Position numbers and translations under genes: made by a program
Notes under the pieces: model-generated
What the model was told of the DNA's origin: nothing
What the model saw: only the letters and a program-made list of their open reading frames with translations
Databases searched by the model: none
Part shown: piece after piece, positions 31,969-43,221 of the stretch
Layout of the letters: each line of letters starts with the position of its first letter
How positions within the stretch are numbered: position 1 is the first letter of the stretch
NCBI GenBank assembly: GCA_913009895.1
Contig: CAJVXY010000007.1
Coordinates: forward strand, 1 to 64,000
Direction of reading: 5' to 3'
DNA length: 64,000 nucleotides
Source of the DNA: an uncultured Acidiferrobacteraceae bacterium
GTDB lineage: Bacteria > Pseudomonadota > Gammaproteobacteria > Acidiferrobacterales > SZUA-150

Positions 31969-31981
31969 AGCAGGCTAAAAA

Positions 31982-32167
31982 GTGGCAGCAAAAAAAATTA
32001 AAGTAACATTGGTTAAGAGCACAATTGGCGTTGGCCGCAGGCACCAGGCTTGTGTGCGTGGTCTTGGGCTCAGGCGAATACATCATACTGTTGAGGTACA
32101 GGACACGCCCGAAAATCGTGGCATGATCCATAAAGTATCTTACATGGTTAAGTGCGAGGATATTTAG
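31982..32167 (+). CDS. rpmD: 50S ribosomal protein L30
   Basis: L30 is a small 50S surface protein. The 61 residues (GTG start) show [20 protein letters not shown] and [20 protein letters not shown]. The rplO start lies 2 bases past the stop codon. Confidence 0.97.
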   Translation: MAAKKIKVTLVKSTIGVGRRHQACVRGLGLRRIHHTVEVQDTPENRGMIHKVSYMVKCEDI

Positions 32168-32169
32168 TA

Positions 32170-32604
32170 ATGCGACTCAATACATTAAAACCGGCTCAAG
32201 GCAGCAAATTTACGCGTAAACGTGTTGGCCGTGGCATTGGTTCCGGATTTGGCAAAACAGCTGGTCGTGGACATAAAGGACAAAAATCCAGGTCAGGCGG
32301 TTTTCATAAAGTCGGGTTTGAAGGTGGCCAAATGCCACTCCAGCGACGACTGCCAAAGCGTGGTTTCAGTTCACGTGTCGGTATCACCACCGCAGAGGTC
32401 AGGTTACACGAATTGGCCAAGGTTGATGCTGACGTCATTGACATTGAAGCCTTGAAAAAAGCGGACATCATTGGTGAAAACATTAAACGCGCCCGGGTCT
32501 TTTTGTCTGGTAAGCTTGAAAAAGCGGTAACGCTTCGCGGTCTGGTTGTAACCAAGGGCGCAGCTGATGCCATTGGCAAAGCTGGCGGGAAAGTCGAGAG
32601 CTGA
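32170..32604 (+). CDS. rplO: 50S ribosomal protein L15
   Basis: L15 is a late-assembly 50S protein. The start is the ATG at 32170 ([11 protein letters not shown]); an upstream frame from 32152 lies in rpmD. The 144 residues have the Gly-rich [20 protein letters not shown] loop and [17 protein letters not shown]. Its stop overlaps the secY ATG (TGATG). Confidence 0.97.
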   Translation: MRLNTLKPAQGSKFTRKRVGRGIGSGFGKTAGRGHKGQKSRSGGFHKVGFEGGQMPLQRRLPKRGFSSRVGITTAEVRLHELAKVDADVIDIEALKKADIIGENIKRARVFLSGKLEKAVTLRGLVVTKGAADAIGKAGGKVES

Positions 32605-33956
32605 TGGCCAGACGCGCTGCAGGAAAAGGTGGCTCTGGTGCATCGGGTAAATTTTCCGACCTAAAGCGGCGCATATTATTTTTGCTAGGCGCATTAATTG
32701 TTTATCGCATGGGCACCTACATTCCAGTGCCTGGTATCAATGCAGCAGCCTGGGCATCGATTTTTGAACAATCTCAAAATACGATTATAGGGTTGTTCAA
32801 TATGTTTTCCGGTGGCGCGCTATCGCGTATGTCGGTTTTTGCGTTGAATGTGATGCCGTATATTTCTGCATCCATCATCATGCAATTACTGACGGCAGTT
32901 ATGCCATCGATGATGCAACTTAAAAAAGAAGGCGAAGCTGGACGTCGTAAAATTACGCAGTACACTCGTTATGCCACGGTTGCGCTGGCAACCTTCCAGT
33001 CGCTTGGTATTGCAATTGCGTTAGAGAGCCAGGTAGTTGGCGGCTCAAATGTCGTGGTCGCACCAGGTATAGGTTTTAAACTGGTTACGGTTGTTACGCT
33101 GGTGACAGGCACCATGTTTTTGATGTGGCTGGGAGAACAGATAACAGAGCGTGGCATCGGTAATGGCATATCGATGATTATTTTCGCAGGTATTGTTGCA
33201 GGCCTGCCGTCAGCAATTGGTAATACGCTGGATCTGGCTAGCCGGGGCACGTACTCACCACTGTTTGTATTGTTGTTATTTGTTGTTGCCGTGTCAGTGA
33301 CGGCGTTTGTGGTTTTTGTTGAGCGGGGGCAAAGGCGTGTTACCGTGAATTATGCCAAGCGGCAACAGGGTAATCGCATGATGGGTGGTCAGACCAGTCA
33401 CTTGCCGCTCAAGCTTAATATGGCAGGTGTGATACCACCAATTTTTGCCTCAAGTATTATTTTATTTCCGGCAACAATTGGCAGCTGGTTTGCTAATGCA
33501 AGTGGCATGGGCTGGTTGAAAGATGTTGCCACGTCAATTTCGCCGGGTCAGCCGCTTTATGTAATTTTGTATGGCGGTTTGATTATATTTTTCTGCTTTT
33601 TTTATACGGCACTGGTTTTCAGCCCGAAAGATATGGCAGATAATTTGAAGAAATCAGGTGGTTTAATTCCGGGGATACGTCCCGGCGATCAAACGACACG
33701 TTATCTTGATGGTGTGACGTCGAGGTTAACATTCTGGGGTGCCATGTATATTACCGCGGTTAGTTTAATCCCGGAATTTATGCGGGTTCAGTGGAATGTG
33801 CCGTTTTATTTTGGTGGTACGTCCTTATTGATTATTGTGGTGGTGTGTATGGATTTCATGTCCCAGGTCCAGAATCATATAATGTCCAGCCAATATGAGA
33901 GTTTGTTGAAAAAAGCCAATTTGACCGGTAATACCGGTTTTGGGATGCCCCGATAG
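32604..33956 (+). CDS. secY: Protein translocase subunit SecY
   Basis: SecY is the channel of the inner-membrane Sec translocon, partnering the SecE encoded at 7017. The 450 residues give ten predicted membrane helices, with the plug and lateral-gate region after [12 protein letters not shown] and the cytoplasmic loop [19 protein letters not shown] that binds SecA and ribosomes. The C-terminal loop [15 protein letters not shown] is conserved. It is coupled to rplO by overlap. Confidence 0.98.
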   Translation: MARRAAGKGGSGASGKFSDLKRRILFLLGALIVYRMGTYIPVPGINAAAWASIFEQSQNTIIGLFNMFSGGALSRMSVFALNVMPYISASIIMQLLTAVMPSMMQLKKEGEAGRRKITQYTRYATVALATFQSLGIAIALESQVVGGSNVVVAPGIGFKLVTVVTLVTGTMFLMWLGEQITERGIGNGISMIIFAGIVAGLPSAIGNTLDLASRGTYSPLFVLLLFVVAVSVTAFVVFVERGQRRVTVNYAKRQQGNRMMGGQTSHLPLKLNMAGVIPPIFASSIILFPATIGSWFANASGMGWLKDVATSISPGQPLYVILYGGLIIFFCFFYTALVFSPKDMADNLKKSGGLIPGIRPGDQTTRYLDGVTSRLTFWGAMYITAVSLIPEFMRVQWNVPFYFGGTSLLIIVVVCMDFMSQVQNHIMSSQYESLLKKANLTGNTGFGMPR

Positions 33957-34007
33957 CCATCGCAGGCTATCTATAGTTGAGAACAGGGGTACGACAGGAG
34001 AAATGTT

Positions 34008-34121
34008 ATGAAAGTAAGAGCATCAGTCAAGAAATTATGCAGAAATTGCAAAATTGTGCGCCGGAAACGGGTTGTTCGAGTGATTTGCTCGGATCCGACC
34101 CATAAACAGCGACAAGGTTAG
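34008..34121 (+). CDS. rpmJ: 50S ribosomal protein L36
   Basis: This 37-residue gene translates as [20 protein letters not shown] and then [16 protein letters not shown]. Cys11, Cys14, Cys27 and His32 form the zinc site of the C+ type. ACAGGAG precedes the ATG. It sits 51 bases after secY, the usual spc operon end. Confidence 0.97.
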   Translation: MKVRASVKKLCRNCKIVRRKRVVRVICSDPTHKQRQG

Positions 34122-34268
34122 GGTTATTTGGTTGATTTTTGCCAATCTAATCAGTATTCTTGCGCGTTTTCGCGCACCAGGCAGATCTTAAGGTAGTTTT
34201 TGGGATCAGGCAGACTTCAGGCCAGAAAAGATTTTGGCTGTATAAATGTAGGTGGAGATTTAAGGTAA
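34122..34268 (+). promoter_or_regulatory. Leader of the alpha operon (rpsM-rplQ)
   Basis: The 147 bases between rpmJ and rpsM exceed other gaps in the spc-alpha region. In E. coli S4 represses this operon by binding a pseudoknot over the rpsM start. Position suggests a similar leader, but I could not draw the pseudoknot convincingly, and I see no clear promoter. Confidence 0.3.
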
Positions 34269-34625
34269 ATGGCACGTATTGCAGGTGTAAATATCCCGAC
34301 CCATAAGCACATCGAGATCGCTTTGACCTCGGTTTATGGCATCGGCCGCGCGCGAGCACAAAAAATATGTGCTTCTACCGGCATTAAAATTGATACCAGG
34401 GTTCAGGATTTATCCGAGAGTGATCTGGAGTCATTGCGTACCGAAGTTGGCAAATACACCATTGAGGGTGATTTGCGTCGCTCGGTAACAATGAATATCA
34501 AGCGTCTTATGGATTTGGGTGCATACAGGGGCATACGCCATCGTCGTGGTTTGCCTGTCAGGGGTCAGCGTACCAAAACAAATGCGCGCACCCGCAAGGG
34601 ACCAACCCGTCCTATTCGTAAGTAA
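34269..34625 (+). CDS. rpsM: 30S ribosomal protein S13
   Basis: S13 forms head-to-50S bridges and contacts the P-site tRNA. The 118 residues start [20 protein letters not shown] and end with the basic tail [20 protein letters not shown]. It is the first gene of the alpha operon. Confidence 0.98.
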   Translation: MARIAGVNIPTHKHIEIALTSVYGIGRARAQKICASTGIKIDTRVQDLSESDLESLRTEVGKYTIEGDLRRSVTMNIKRLMDLGAYRGIRHRRGLPVRGQRTKTNARTRKGPTRPIRK

Positions 34626-34670
34626 GAAATCGACAACTGAATATATAATATATAGATACGGTAAATTAAT

Positions 34671-35072
34671 ATGGCAACCACTCCTCCAAAAACTCAATCT
34701 CGCAAAAAGCGTGCAAAAAAGAATGTCGCCGAAGCTGTGGCCCACATTCATGCATCTTTTAATAATACGATTATCTCTATCAGTGATCGGCAGGGAAATG
34801 TATTGACCTGGGCAACAGCGGGTGGCTCTGGCTTCAGGGGCTCACGCAAAAGCACCCCTTTTGCTGCTCAAATTGCAGCCCAGCGAGCAGGCGAAGCCGC
34901 AAAACAGGACTACGGTGTTAAATCACTGGAAATAAGGGTAAAGGGTCCGGGCCCAGGCCGTGAATCAGCAGTTCGTATGTTGAACAACCTGGGGTTTGAA
35001 ATTAATAATATTCTGGATGTGACGCCAATTCCACACAATGGTTGTCGTCCTTCCAAGAAACGTCGGGTTTAG
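34671..35072 (+). CDS. rpsK: 30S ribosomal protein S11
   Basis: S11 lies on the 30S platform. The 133 residues contain [35 protein letters not shown] and the C-terminal [17 protein letters not shown]. Confidence 0.98.
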   Translation: MATTPPKTQSRKKRAKKNVAEAVAHIHASFNNTIISISDRQGNVLTWATAGGSGFRGSRKSTPFAAQIAAQRAGEAAKQDYGVKSLEIRVKGPGPGRESAVRMLNNLGFEINNILDVTPIPHNGCRPSKKRRV

Positions 35073-35084
35073 AGAGGGTTTCGC

Positions 35085-35711
35085 GTGGCAAGGTATACAG
35101 GTTCAAAGTGCCGATTATGTCGTCGTGAAGGCGGCAAGTTATTTCTTAAAGGCGAGAAATGTTTTTCATCAAAGTGTGCTGTTGATAAACGCGCTTACCC
35201 ACCGGGTATGCACGGCCAGGCACGTCGCCGGACATCAGATTACGGCCTGCAGTTGCGTGAAAAGCAAAAATTGCGACGCATTTATGGTGTCTTAGAAAAA
35301 CAATTCGCCGCTTATTATGACGAGGCAGATCGACGCAAGGGTTCAACCGGTGAAAATCTGTTAAAGCTGCTGGAATGCCGTACTGATAATGTTGTTTATC
35401 GCATGGGTTTTGGCGTATCTCGTTCAGAAGCAAGACAGTTGGTAAGACACAATGGTGTGCTGATAAACGGGACACGAACCAACATTCCGTCTTACCAGGT
35501 AAAGCCCAGTGATAAAATTGAACTTACCGCCAAGGCCCGTGAACAGTTAAGGGTTAAAGCTGCTGTTGAAGCCGCCGAACAAAGAGGTTTACCGGAATGG
35601 CTTGAAGTTGACACCAAGTCAATGTCAGGCGTATTCAAAGCCATACCTGATCGTTCTGAGTTACCTTCAGAAATTAATGAAAGCCTAGTTGTAGCGCTTT
35701 ACTCCAAGTAA
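35085..35711 (+). CDS. rpsD: 30S ribosomal protein S4, zinc-binding form
   Basis: S4 starts 30S assembly and in E. coli represses the alpha operon. The 208-residue protein (GTG start) has four Cys at 9, 12, 26 and 31, the zinc-site pattern seen in Thermus S4, whereas the E. coli protein lacks most of them. The rest is standard: [19 protein letters not shown], and an S4 RNA-binding domain with [19 protein letters not shown]. Confidence 0.98.
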   Translation: MARYTGSKCRLCRREGGKLFLKGEKCFSSKCAVDKRAYPPGMHGQARRRTSDYGLQLREKQKLRRIYGVLEKQFAAYYDEADRRKGSTGENLLKLLECRTDNVVYRMGFGVSRSEARQLVRHNGVLINGTRTNIPSYQVKPSDKIELTAKAREQLRVKAAVEAAEQRGLPEWLEVDTKSMSGVFKAIPDRSELPSEINESLVVALYSK

Positions 35712-35738
35712 CAGTCAAGGATCAACCGAGGACCCAAT

Positions 35739-36740
35739 ATGCAGAATTCTGCTACCGAGTTTTTGACACCACGTCTTGTAGATGTGCAGACCATGAGCGA
35801 TACCCACGCGCGGATCACCCTTGAGCCCCTGGAGCGAGGCTTTGGCCATACGCTTGGTAACGCCCTGCGCAGAATTTTACTTTCATCAATGCCAGGCTGT
35901 GCCATTACTGAAGTCAAGATTGATGGCGTCCTGCATGAATATTCCACTATCGAGGGCGTCCAGGAAGATGTGATTCAGATTTTGCTTAACCTTAAGACGG
36001 TTGCCCTGCGTATGCATAATCGTTCTGAGGCAGTTCTCAAGTTAAGCAAGCAAGGACTTGGCGTGGTTACTGCCAGTGATATTGTACTGGATCACGATGT
36101 TGAAGTTGTCGATCCAGATCAATATATATGCACACTTACTAAAGACACTTCCATTGAAATGGAGTTAAAGGTTGAAATGGGGCGTGGTTACGTGCCTGTT
36201 ATGCCAACCAAGGACGAAGAAGGTCGCACAATAGGTGTGATGTTGCTGGACGCATCATATAGCCCGGTCCACAGAGTCTCCTATGAAGTTGAAAATGCCC
36301 GTGTTGAGCAAAGAACTGACCTGGACAAACTGGTTCTGGATATTGAAACCAATGGTGCAATTGATTCCGAAGAAGCCGTCCGACGGGCAGCCAATATCCT
36401 GCAGGGCCAGATTTCAATTTTTGTTGATCTCAAAAGTCCTGATACCGAAACAGAAGAAACAAAAGAACCTGAAATGGATCCCATCCTTCTGCGTCCGGTT
36501 GACGACCTGGAACTTACAGTTCGATCTGCAAACTGCCTGAAGGCAGAAAATATATTTTATATTGGTGATTTAATTCAACGTACCGAATTCGAATTGCTGA
36601 AAACACCGAATCTTGGCAAGAAATCATTAACCGAAATTAAAGACATTCTGGCGCAACATAGTCTTTCGCTGGGTATGAAACTGGAAAATTGGCCGCCAGC
36701 AGCATTGAAAGAAAAAGTTGGCGAAGTCGAGCCAGTTTAA
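35739..36740 (+). CDS. rpoA: DNA-directed RNA polymerase subunit alpha
   Basis: Alpha dimerises to nucleate RNA polymerase and touches activators and UP elements. The 333 residues comprise the N-terminal assembly domain ([20 protein letters not shown]) and, after an acidic linker near residue 240, the C-terminal domain (about 250-320: [39 protein letters not shown]). The length is near the usual 329. Confidence 0.98.
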   Translation: MQNSATEFLTPRLVDVQTMSDTHARITLEPLERGFGHTLGNALRRILLSSMPGCAITEVKIDGVLHEYSTIEGVQEDVIQILLNLKTVALRMHNRSEAVLKLSKQGLGVVTASDIVLDHDVEVVDPDQYICTLTKDTSIEMELKVEMGRGYVPVMPTKDEEGRTIGVMLLDASYSPVHRVSYEVENARVEQRTDLDKLVLDIETNGAIDSEEAVRRAANILQGQISIFVDLKSPDTETEETKEPEMDPILLRPVDDLELTVRSANCLKAENIFYIGDLIQRTEFELLKTPNLGKKSLTEIKDILAQHSLSLGMKLENWPPAALKEKVGEVEPV

Positions 36741-36794
36741 AAAAACCGGTTTATAAAAAGTTTATTAACAGTTTAACAAGCACGAGGAATTATC

Positions 36795-37391
36795 ATGCGT
36801 CATCAAAAGAGCGGAAGAAAGCTCAATCGGACAAGTAGCCATCGTCAGGCTATGTTCAGGAATATGACAGCATCCCTGATTCAGCATGAGCAAATCAGGA
36901 CGACATTGCCCAAGGCAAAAGAGCTGCGCCGTGTTGCCGAGCCCTTGATCACACTGGCAAAAACAGCCACTGTTGCTAATCGTCGCCTGGCATTTTCACG
37001 ATTAAGAGATCGTGCTGCTGTTACAAAGCTTTTTAATGATCTCGGTGAGCGATTCAAGTCACGCCCGGGCGGTTATTTGCGTATTCTCAAATGTGGCGTC
37101 CGGACTGGCGATAAAGCGACAATGGCGATTGTTCAGTTAGTTGATCGCAAGACTGATGATGAACCGATTAAGGAAACAAAAACTGCCAGGAAAGAAAAGA
37201 CAGTAGCAGCCAAGCCTAAAAAAGAAGCTGGCGAGAAAGAGAAAGCGCTCGCCAAAAAAGTTAGTAAAAAGACAGCGGACAGCAAGAAAACTGCCAAGAA
37301 AAAGACTACAAAAAAAGCAGCCGCTGGCAAAACAGTAGCAAAGAAAACTGCCAAGAAAAAGGTTGCCAAAAAGAAAACAACTAAAAAATAA
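36795..37391 (+). CDS. rplQ: 50S ribosomal protein L17 with long Lys/Ala-rich tail
   Basis: L17 lies near the exit tunnel. Residues 1-120 are the complete family core ([41 protein letters not shown]), comparable to the whole 127-residue E. coli protein. A further 77 residues follow, made almost wholly of Lys, Ala, Thr, Glu and Val in KK-T-A-K type repeats, resembling histone H1-like tails. The tail is probably disordered and nucleic-acid binding. The gene ends the alpha operon and is followed by a terminator. Confidence 0.96.
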   Translation: MRHQKSGRKLNRTSSHRQAMFRNMTASLIQHEQIRTTLPKAKELRRVAEPLITLAKTATVANRRLAFSRLRDRAAVTKLFNDLGERFKSRPGGYLRILKCGVRTGDKATMAIVQLVDRKTDDEPIKETKTARKEKTVAAKPKKEAGEKEKALAKKVSKKTADSKKTAKKKTTKKAAAGKTVAKKTAKKKVAKKKTTKK

Positions 37392-37432
37392 TTAATAAAT
37401 TTTATCTGATTTAAAGTCGTGTGTAGATTTAT

Positions 37433-37460
37433 AAAAAGGCCGGTTTATCCGGTCTTTTTT
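37433..37460 (+). terminator. Intrinsic terminator of the alpha operon
   Basis: AAAAAGGCCGG and CCGGTCTTTTTT pair around TTTAT (one G-T pair), ending in six T, 42 bases past the rplQ stop codon. Confidence 0.85.
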
Positions 37461-37596
37461 ATTGGAAATTAGTTACACATCTGGAGAGCTCTTTATATAG
37501 ATGGTTTTGGGCAATAAAAGTAGCACAAGATATTGGTGTCGGAATTGATTTCACATATGATGCATAAAGTAGTTTAAATAAAAAAAGGCCGGGGTT

Positions 37597-39144
37597 ATGG
37601 ATACTCTCGATAGTATTGTTTTGCTGCTTTACGTATTGGCGATCACGGGTTTTGGTCTGCTGTTTTATCGACGGGCGAGCAATACAGAAGGGTTCACCGT
37701 TGCCAACAGGCGCTTGCCGGGCTGGGTAATTGGCCTGTCAATTTTTGGTACTTATTTATCGTCTATTTCATTCCTGGCTTTACCCGGCAAAGCCTATAGC
37801 AGTAACTGGTCGATACTGGCATTTGCACTTTCATTACCGATCGCCGCTTATGTGGCAACACGCTGGTTTATTCCCCTTTATCGAAGTACCCGTGACATCT
37901 CAGCTTATGCCTATCTTGAACGCAGATTTGGTTTGTGGGCAAGAATGTATGCCGCACTGTTTTATTTGCTGACGCAACTGGCACGTATGGGCACCATTAT
38001 ATTTCTCGTTGCCCTGGCCCTGCAGTCACTAACAGACTGGAACATCGTTTATATTATTCTCATCACGGGTGTAATTATCACACTATATACCGTTGTTGGT
38101 GGCATCGAAGCGGTTATCTGGACTGATGCATTGCAAAGTATTGTTTTGACACTGGGCGCGATTACCTGTGTGGTCATTTTGTTCGTGGCTATGCCCGGCG
38201 GTGCTGAGCAAATTTTTATCATTGCCAACACCCAGGAGAAATTTTCTCTGGGTTCATTTCAGCTGGTTTTCACAGAACCTACTTTTTGGGTGATCCTTAT
38301 TTACGGTCTTGCCATAAATCTCCAGAACTTTGGTATTGACCAGTCCTATGTGCAGCGATACCAGGCCGCGGTTTCAACCAAAGAAGCCTGTAAGTCGGTC
38401 TGGATTGGAGCATTAATTTACATTCCAGTGGGCATGTTATTCCTGTTTGTTGGCAGTGCATTGTTTTCATTTTACCAGGCACAGCCTGAGTTATTACCAG
38501 TGGCCTTGCAGGCCGCAGAAGCTGCCGACAAGATATTTCCCTATTTCATTGCTACGGAATTGCCATCTGGTGTGCGGGGTTTATTAATTGCGGCACTATT
38601 TGCGGCCGCTATGAGCTCGGTGGATACCTCAATAAATTCTTCAGCAACCATACTAATGACAGATGGTTACCAAAGGCTTTTTAATCCAGCAGCGGATCAG
38701 CGCAAACAAATAATGTTTTTAAGGACTGCCACTTTAATATTGGGTTCGCTCGGTACCGGTACGGCGTTATTGATGATATCAATCAAGAGCGCCCTGGATG
38801 TGTGGTGGAATCTTGCCGGCATATTTTCAGGCGGCATGATTGGTCTGTTCCTGCTGGGCATTCTTTCACGTCGGGCGCGTTCTACTGAGGCAGGATTCGC
38901 CGTGGTGATTGGGCTGATTATAATTGTCTGGGCAGCCTTATCGAGTAAACTGGGCTGGCCTATAAAGAATCCCTTGCACCCGTTGATGACGACAGTCATC
39001 GGCACGCTGATTATATTTCTTGTGGGTGTATTGTTGTCACGCCATCGAAATCGTAAATCATACAAAAAACCAGCGCAGACAATTTACGACCTGCGGGAGA
39101 TTGAATTTGCTGATGAAACAACGGTGATTAATGATGACCATTAA
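37597..39144 (+). CDS. Sodium:solute symporter (SSS family)
   Basis: The 515-residue protein has about 13 membrane helices and the SSS fold. Visible marks are SIFGTYLSSISFLALPGKAY near residue 50 (first inverted-repeat helices of the Na+ site), YTVVGGIEAVIWTDALQ near residue 165, and AALFAAAMSSVDTSINSSAT near residue 330, the family signature region. Transporters of this type bring sugars, sialic acid, amino or organic acids in with Na+. The substrate cannot be inferred. It stands alone between the alpha operon and an OmpA-like gene, with no catabolic genes beside it. Confidence 0.9.
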   Translation: MDTLDSIVLLLYVLAITGFGLLFYRRASNTEGFTVANRRLPGWVIGLSIFGTYLSSISFLALPGKAYSSNWSILAFALSLPIAAYVATRWFIPLYRSTRDISAYAYLERRFGLWARMYAALFYLLTQLARMGTIIFLVALALQSLTDWNIVYIILITGVIITLYTVVGGIEAVIWTDALQSIVLTLGAITCVVILFVAMPGGAEQIFIIANTQEKFSLGSFQLVFTEPTFWVILIYGLAINLQNFGIDQSYVQRYQAAVSTKEACKSVWIGALIYIPVGMLFLFVGSALFSFYQAQPELLPVALQAAEAADKIFPYFIATELPSGVRGLLIAALFAAAMSSVDTSINSSATILMTDGYQRLFNPAADQRKQIMFLRTATLILGSLGTGTALLMISIKSALDVWWNLAGIFSGGMIGLFLLGILSRRARSTEAGFAVVIGLIIIVWAALSSKLGWPIKNPLHPLMTTVIGTLIIFLVGVLLSRHRNRKSYKKPAQTIYDLREIEFADETTVINDDH

Positions 39145-39370
39145 TGTGCGCCCATTTAAATATAAAGTAAATTCAACCTGGTAGAGCTATAAGCACTAAC
39201 TAATGTAATGTTTTCCTGGTATTACAATTGTGATTCTGCTTCGGGTTTTTAGGGGTTGGCTGGATAAACGCTACTTTGTTTCGGAAGAATGGTCTAAAAA
39301 TTGCGGTTTTTCATTGCATAATCACCCTGTAACGCAAGACAGCATTTTTAAAATATCACAAAGGAGCGAA

Positions 39371-40135
39371 ATGACTATGTTAATTTTTGGCAAGGGTTCC
39401 AGATCTCGTTTTTTAATTACTTTTAGTTTGGCTGGCTTAGCATTAATTACATTATCGGGCTGTGTCACCCAAGGCACCTATGACAACCTTTTAAAAGACC
39501 ACAATGCCCTGATCGAACAAAACAGTAAGCTGGCCAAAAGCTATGCCGAAGAAAAAGGGATTGGCAGGGATAAGGCCGAAGAAAGTGAACGATTGAAACA
39601 GGTGCTGGACAATACTTCCCAGGAATTGTCAGCAAGCAATAAGCAACTTGAGGATATTCAGTCGAAGGCCGATGAAGACAAGGCCTTGTATGCAAAATTG
39701 GTGCAAGAACTATCCGGCGAGCTAGATACCAATAAACTTACTATAAAAAAATTAAAAAATGGTATTAATGTTAACCTCACGGAGGATATATTATTTGCCT
39801 CAGGGTCAGCTCGTATCCGTAAATCCGGTCAGGAAGTACTGGGCAAGGTTGGCAAGCAGCTGGAAAAAGTACCGTATCAAATTATTGTCTCAGGATTTAC
39901 TGATAACCTGCCGATTAAAGGAAAACTGGCAAATCGTTTTCCGACAAACTGGGACCTTGCTGCTGCCAGGGCTACCAATGTAGTAAGAATTCTGGAAGAG
40001 AATAATGTGCCCAGTGAAAAGCTTATAGCCGCTTCTTATGGCGAAAATCAGCCAATTGCCGGCAACGAAACTGCCGAAGGCCGTGAGCAGAACAGGAGAA
40101 TCGAAATTCGCTTAAGACCCGTGGCAGTTAATTAA
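39371..40135 (+). CDS. OmpA-family peptidoglycan-binding lipoprotein
   Basis: The ATG at 39371 has AAGGAG five bases upstream; an open frame reaching back to 39230 is not used. The 254-residue precursor has a lipoprotein signal with the lipobox LSGC (Cys31). Residues about 45-130 are a predicted coiled coil rich in Lys, Glu and Gln. Residues about 140-250 are an OmpA/MotB C-terminal domain, with GFTDN and NWDLAAARATNVV and a closing EQNRRIEIRL that contact the peptide of peptidoglycan. It likely ties the outer membrane to the wall. A role in cell envelope stability is inferred. Confidence 0.9.
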   Translation: MTMLIFGKGSRSRFLITFSLAGLALITLSGCVTQGTYDNLLKDHNALIEQNSKLAKSYAEEKGIGRDKAEESERLKQVLDNTSQELSASNKQLEDIQSKADEDKALYAKLVQELSGELDTNKLTIKKLKNGINVNLTEDILFASGSARIRKSGQEVLGKVGKQLEKVPYQIIVSGFTDNLPIKGKLANRFPTNWDLAAARATNVVRILEENNVPSEKLIAASYGENQPIAGNETAEGREQNRRIEIRLRPVAVN

Positions 40136-40184
40136 TTTGGTATATAAAAGAATACCAGTTTAAAATTTAGATTTTAATATATTT

Positions 40185-40215
40185 AAAAGGGCCGGTGGTT
40201 CACCGGCCCTTTTTT
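40185..40215. terminator. Bidirectional terminator between the OmpA-like gene and uvrA
   Basis: AAAAGGGCCGGTG and CACCGGCCCTTTT pair perfectly over 13 bases with a 3-base loop. T runs follow on both strands, so it can end both convergent transcripts. Confidence 0.9.
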
Positions 40216-40220
40216 ATTGC

Positions 40221-43079
40221 CTAGCTTACTTTACGTTTCATTTCTTCGTGCCGAGCCAGTACCGGCGCCAGGAACTGACCGGTATAGGAATGGGCTTGCC
40301 GGGCAACTTCTTCCGGGGTGCCGGTGGCAATTACTCTGCCACCGCCATCACCACCTTCCGGCCCCAGGTCAATAATCCAGTCAGCCGTTTTAATGACATC
40401 AAGATTGTGCTCAATAACCACGATGGTGTTGCCGTGATCCCGCAGTCGATGCAGGACTTCCAGCAAGTGTCTAATATCATGGAAGTGTAACCCGGTCGTG
40501 GGCTCATCCAGTATATATAGTGTATTGCCGGTATCGCGCTTCGATAGTTCACGGGAAAGTTTAATACGCTGGGCTTCGCCACCAGAAAGCGTCGTGGCAC
40601 TCTGGCCCAGGGTGATATAGGACAAACCCACATCCATCAGGGTGTCCAGCTTACGTTTAATGACGGGTACGGCACTAAAAAATTTTGTTGCATCCTCGAC
40701 CGTCATTTTTAATACATCGTGGATATTCTTGCCTTTAAAAGTTATATCCAGGGTTTCACGGTTGTAGCGTTTGCCATTACAGACATCGCAGGGCACATAT
40801 ATATCCGGCAGGAAATGCATTTCAACTTTTATCAGTCCATCGCCCTGGCAGGCCTCACACCTGCCGCCGCGTACGTTAAATGAAAAACGACCTGGCGAAT
40901 AACCACGGGCCCGCGCTTCCTGGGTGTTGGAAAATATTTCTCTTAAAGGCGTGAACAGGCCAGTATAAGTTGCCGGGTTGGAGCGGGGGGTGCGCCCAAT
41001 CGGGCTTTGATCAATATCAACCACCTTGTCGAAATGATCCAGGTGTTTTATTTCATCACAGGGCGCCGGTTCCAGGCTACTGTTATATAAATGCACGGCC
41101 ACCGACGAGTAGAGCGTATCGTTAATCAAGGTCGATTTACCGGAACCGGATACGCCAGTAACACAGGTCAATAAACCGACCGGGATACTGACACTTATAT
41201 TTTTTAAGTTATTGCCACGGGCATTTTCGATGATCAATTGTTTGTCAGGTTCCTGGATGGAACGGGTTCCTGGTAACGGTATGGTTTCAATGCCAGATAA
41301 ATAACGACCGGTAATAGAGTCCGGGTGGCTGATGACTTCAGCCGGTGTGCCCTGGGCAATAATCTGGCCACCATGAATACCGGCACCGGGTCCGATATCT
41401 ACAACATAATCAGCCGCCCGGATGGCGTCTTCGTCATGTTCGACCACAATTACCGTGTTACCCAGATCGCGCAGGTGTTTCAGCGTAGATAACAACCTCT
41501 CATTATCACGTTGGTGTAAACCAATAGAAGGTTCATCCAGCACGTACATGACGCCAACAAGCCCGGCGCCAATTTGTGAGGCCAGGCGAATGCGCTGGGC
41601 CTCGCCACCGGAAAGGGTGTCGGCAGAACGGGACAGGGAAAGATAATCCAGGCCAACATTAACCAGGAAACCCAGGCGACTTTTTATTTCCTTGATAATC
41701 TTGTCCGCAATTTCTGCGCGGTGTCCGACCAGGCTAAGGCCTTCAAAAAATGCCAGGGCATCACCAATCGAGTACTGGGTAACTTCGGTCAAGGATCGTT
41801 GCTGGATAAAAACATTCCTGGCCTCTGTGCGCAGGCGTGTGCCGTGACAGGCATCGCAGGGTTGTTTGCTCTGGAACTTGGCCAGCTCATCCCGGACATG
41901 ACTGGAATCTGTCTCGCGCATGCGCCTTTCCATGCTTGGGATGATGCCCTCAAAAGCGTGCTTGCGTTTGTAACTAGAGCCGCGATCGTTCTGGTAAACA
42001 AAATTAATGGCCTCATCACCGCTGCCATAAAGAATTATTTTTTGAACTTTTTTTGGAATAGCAGAAAATGGTTTCTCAATATCAAATTTATAATGTTTTG
42101 CCAGTGATTCCAGCATGCTGAAGTAAAAGCCATTACGCCGGTCCCAACCCCGTATGGCACCTGCTGGCAGGGGCAGGTCGGGTTCATGAACCACTCTTTC
42201 CAGGTCAAAAAACTGGCGCATCCCGAGCCCATCACACTCGGGGCAGGCACCGGCGGGGTTATTAAATGAGAACAGGCGGGGCTCCAGTTCTGAAAGCGAA
42301 TAGCCACAATGGGGGCAGGCAAAACGGGAGGAAAATAATATCTCTTCCTGTTTTTCACCCGCCTCGTCCAGCACAACTACCTTGACCAGGCCTTCGGCCA
42401 GCTCAATTGCGGTTTCAAATGATTCGGCCAGGCGTTGTTCCTGGCCAGGTTTAATGACGGCCCGGTCGACTACCGCTTCAATGCTATGTTTGAAATTCTT
42501 TTTCAGTTTTGGTGCCTCGTCGAGACTGGTAACAATGCCGTCTATGCGAGCCCTGATATATCCCTGTGTGCGTAAACCCTCCAGGATATGCAGGTGTTCA
42601 CCCTTGCGATCCTGTATCAGTGGGGCCACCAGCAACAACTTCGTACCGACGGGCAACTCCATGACGTGATCCACCATTTGGCTGACTGTCTGCGCCTCCA
42701 GGGATACGTCATGGTCAGGACAGCGGGGATCGCCTACCCGGGCGTATAACAACCGTAAGTAATCATATATTTCAGTAATCGTACCCACGGTGGAGCGGGG
42801 GTTGTGGGAGGTGGATTTTTGCTCAATGGAAATGGCCGGACTCAGGCCCTCGATTAAATCCACGTCCGGTTTTTCCATTAAGGACAGGAATTGGCGGGCA
42901 TAGGCCGACAATGACTCGACATAACGGCGCTGGCCCTCGGCATACAGGGTATCAAAGGCGAGTGACGATTTGCCCGAGCCAGACAGGCCTGTAATGACAA
43001 TTAACTTGTCCCGTGGCAGTTCCAGATCGATATTTTTAAGGTTGTGGGTGCGTGCGCCGCGGATTTTAATACTGTCCAT
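40221..43079 (-). CDS. uvrA: Excinuclease ABC subunit A
   Basis: UvrA scans DNA for bulky lesions with UvrB and is an ABC-type ATPase. I start it at 43079 ([20 protein letters not shown]), with AGGA upstream, giving 952 residues; the frame stays open for 77 more codons but these do not belong to the family. Walker A motifs are GLSGSGKSS (31-39) and GVSGSGKST; signatures [12 protein letters not shown] and [12 protein letters not shown] are both present. Cys pairs form zinc modules (FACPHCGYS with [19 protein letters not shown] with YVPCDVCNG). It diverges from yajR. Confidence 0.97.
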   Translation of the reverse strand: MDSIKIRGARTHNLKNIDLELPRDKLIVITGLSGSGKSSLAFDTLYAEGQRRYVESLSAYARQFLSLMEKPDVDLIEGLSPAISIEQKSTSHNPRSTVGTITEIYDYLRLLYARVGDPRCPDHDVSLEAQTVSQMVDHVMELPVGTKLLLVAPLIQDRKGEHLHILEGLRTQGYIRARIDGIVTSLDEAPKLKKNFKHSIEAVVDRAVIKPGQEQRLAESFETAIELAEGLVKVVVLDEAGEKQEEILFSSRFACPHCGYSLSELEPRLFSFNNPAGACPECDGLGMRQFFDLERVVHEPDLPLPAGAIRGWDRRNGFYFSMLESLAKHYKFDIEKPFSAIPKKVQKIILYGSGDEAINFVYQNDRGSSYKRKHAFEGIIPSMERRMRETDSSHVRDELAKFQSKQPCDACHGTRLRTEARNVFIQQRSLTEVTQYSIGDALAFFEGLSLVGHRAEIADKIIKEIKSRLGFLVNVGLDYLSLSRSADTLSGGEAQRIRLASQIGAGLVGVMYVLDEPSIGLHQRDNERLLSTLKHLRDLGNTVIVVEHDEDAIRAADYVVDIGPGAGIHGGQIIAQGTPAEVISHPDSITGRYLSGIETIPLPGTRSIQEPDKQLIIENARGNNLKNISVSIPVGLLTCVTGVSGSGKSTLINDTLYSSVAVHLYNSSLEPAPCDEIKHLDHFDKVVDIDQSPIGRTPRSNPATYTGLFTPLREIFSNTQEARARGYSPGRFSFNVRGGRCEACQGDGLIKVEMHFLPDIYVPCDVCNGKRYNRETLDITFKGKNIHDVLKMTVEDATKFFSAVPVIKRKLDTLMDVGLSYITLGQSATTLSGGEAQRIKLSRELSKRDTGNTLYILDEPTTGLHFHDIRHLLEVLHRLRDHGNTIVVIEHNLDVIKTADWIIDLGPEGGDGGGRVIATGTPEEVARQAHSYTGQFLAPVLARHEEMKRKVS

Positions 43080-43221
43080 CAGTGTTCCTGCTTGAAAGTG
43101 AACCTGATATATTACGCCGTCCCCGGTGGTCATAGCAAAGGCCATGTGTAGCACCGATAAATATAGAGACTGGCATAGTGAGATTGGTAAGTGGTAAACA
43201 GGAATATTAAGGTTATCCCCC

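Noticed and set aside
43080..43221. LexA (SOS) box between uvrA and yajR
   Set aside because: uvrA is SOS-controlled in E. coli, but I found no CTGT-N8-ACAG match; CTGATATATTACGCCG is only a half match.
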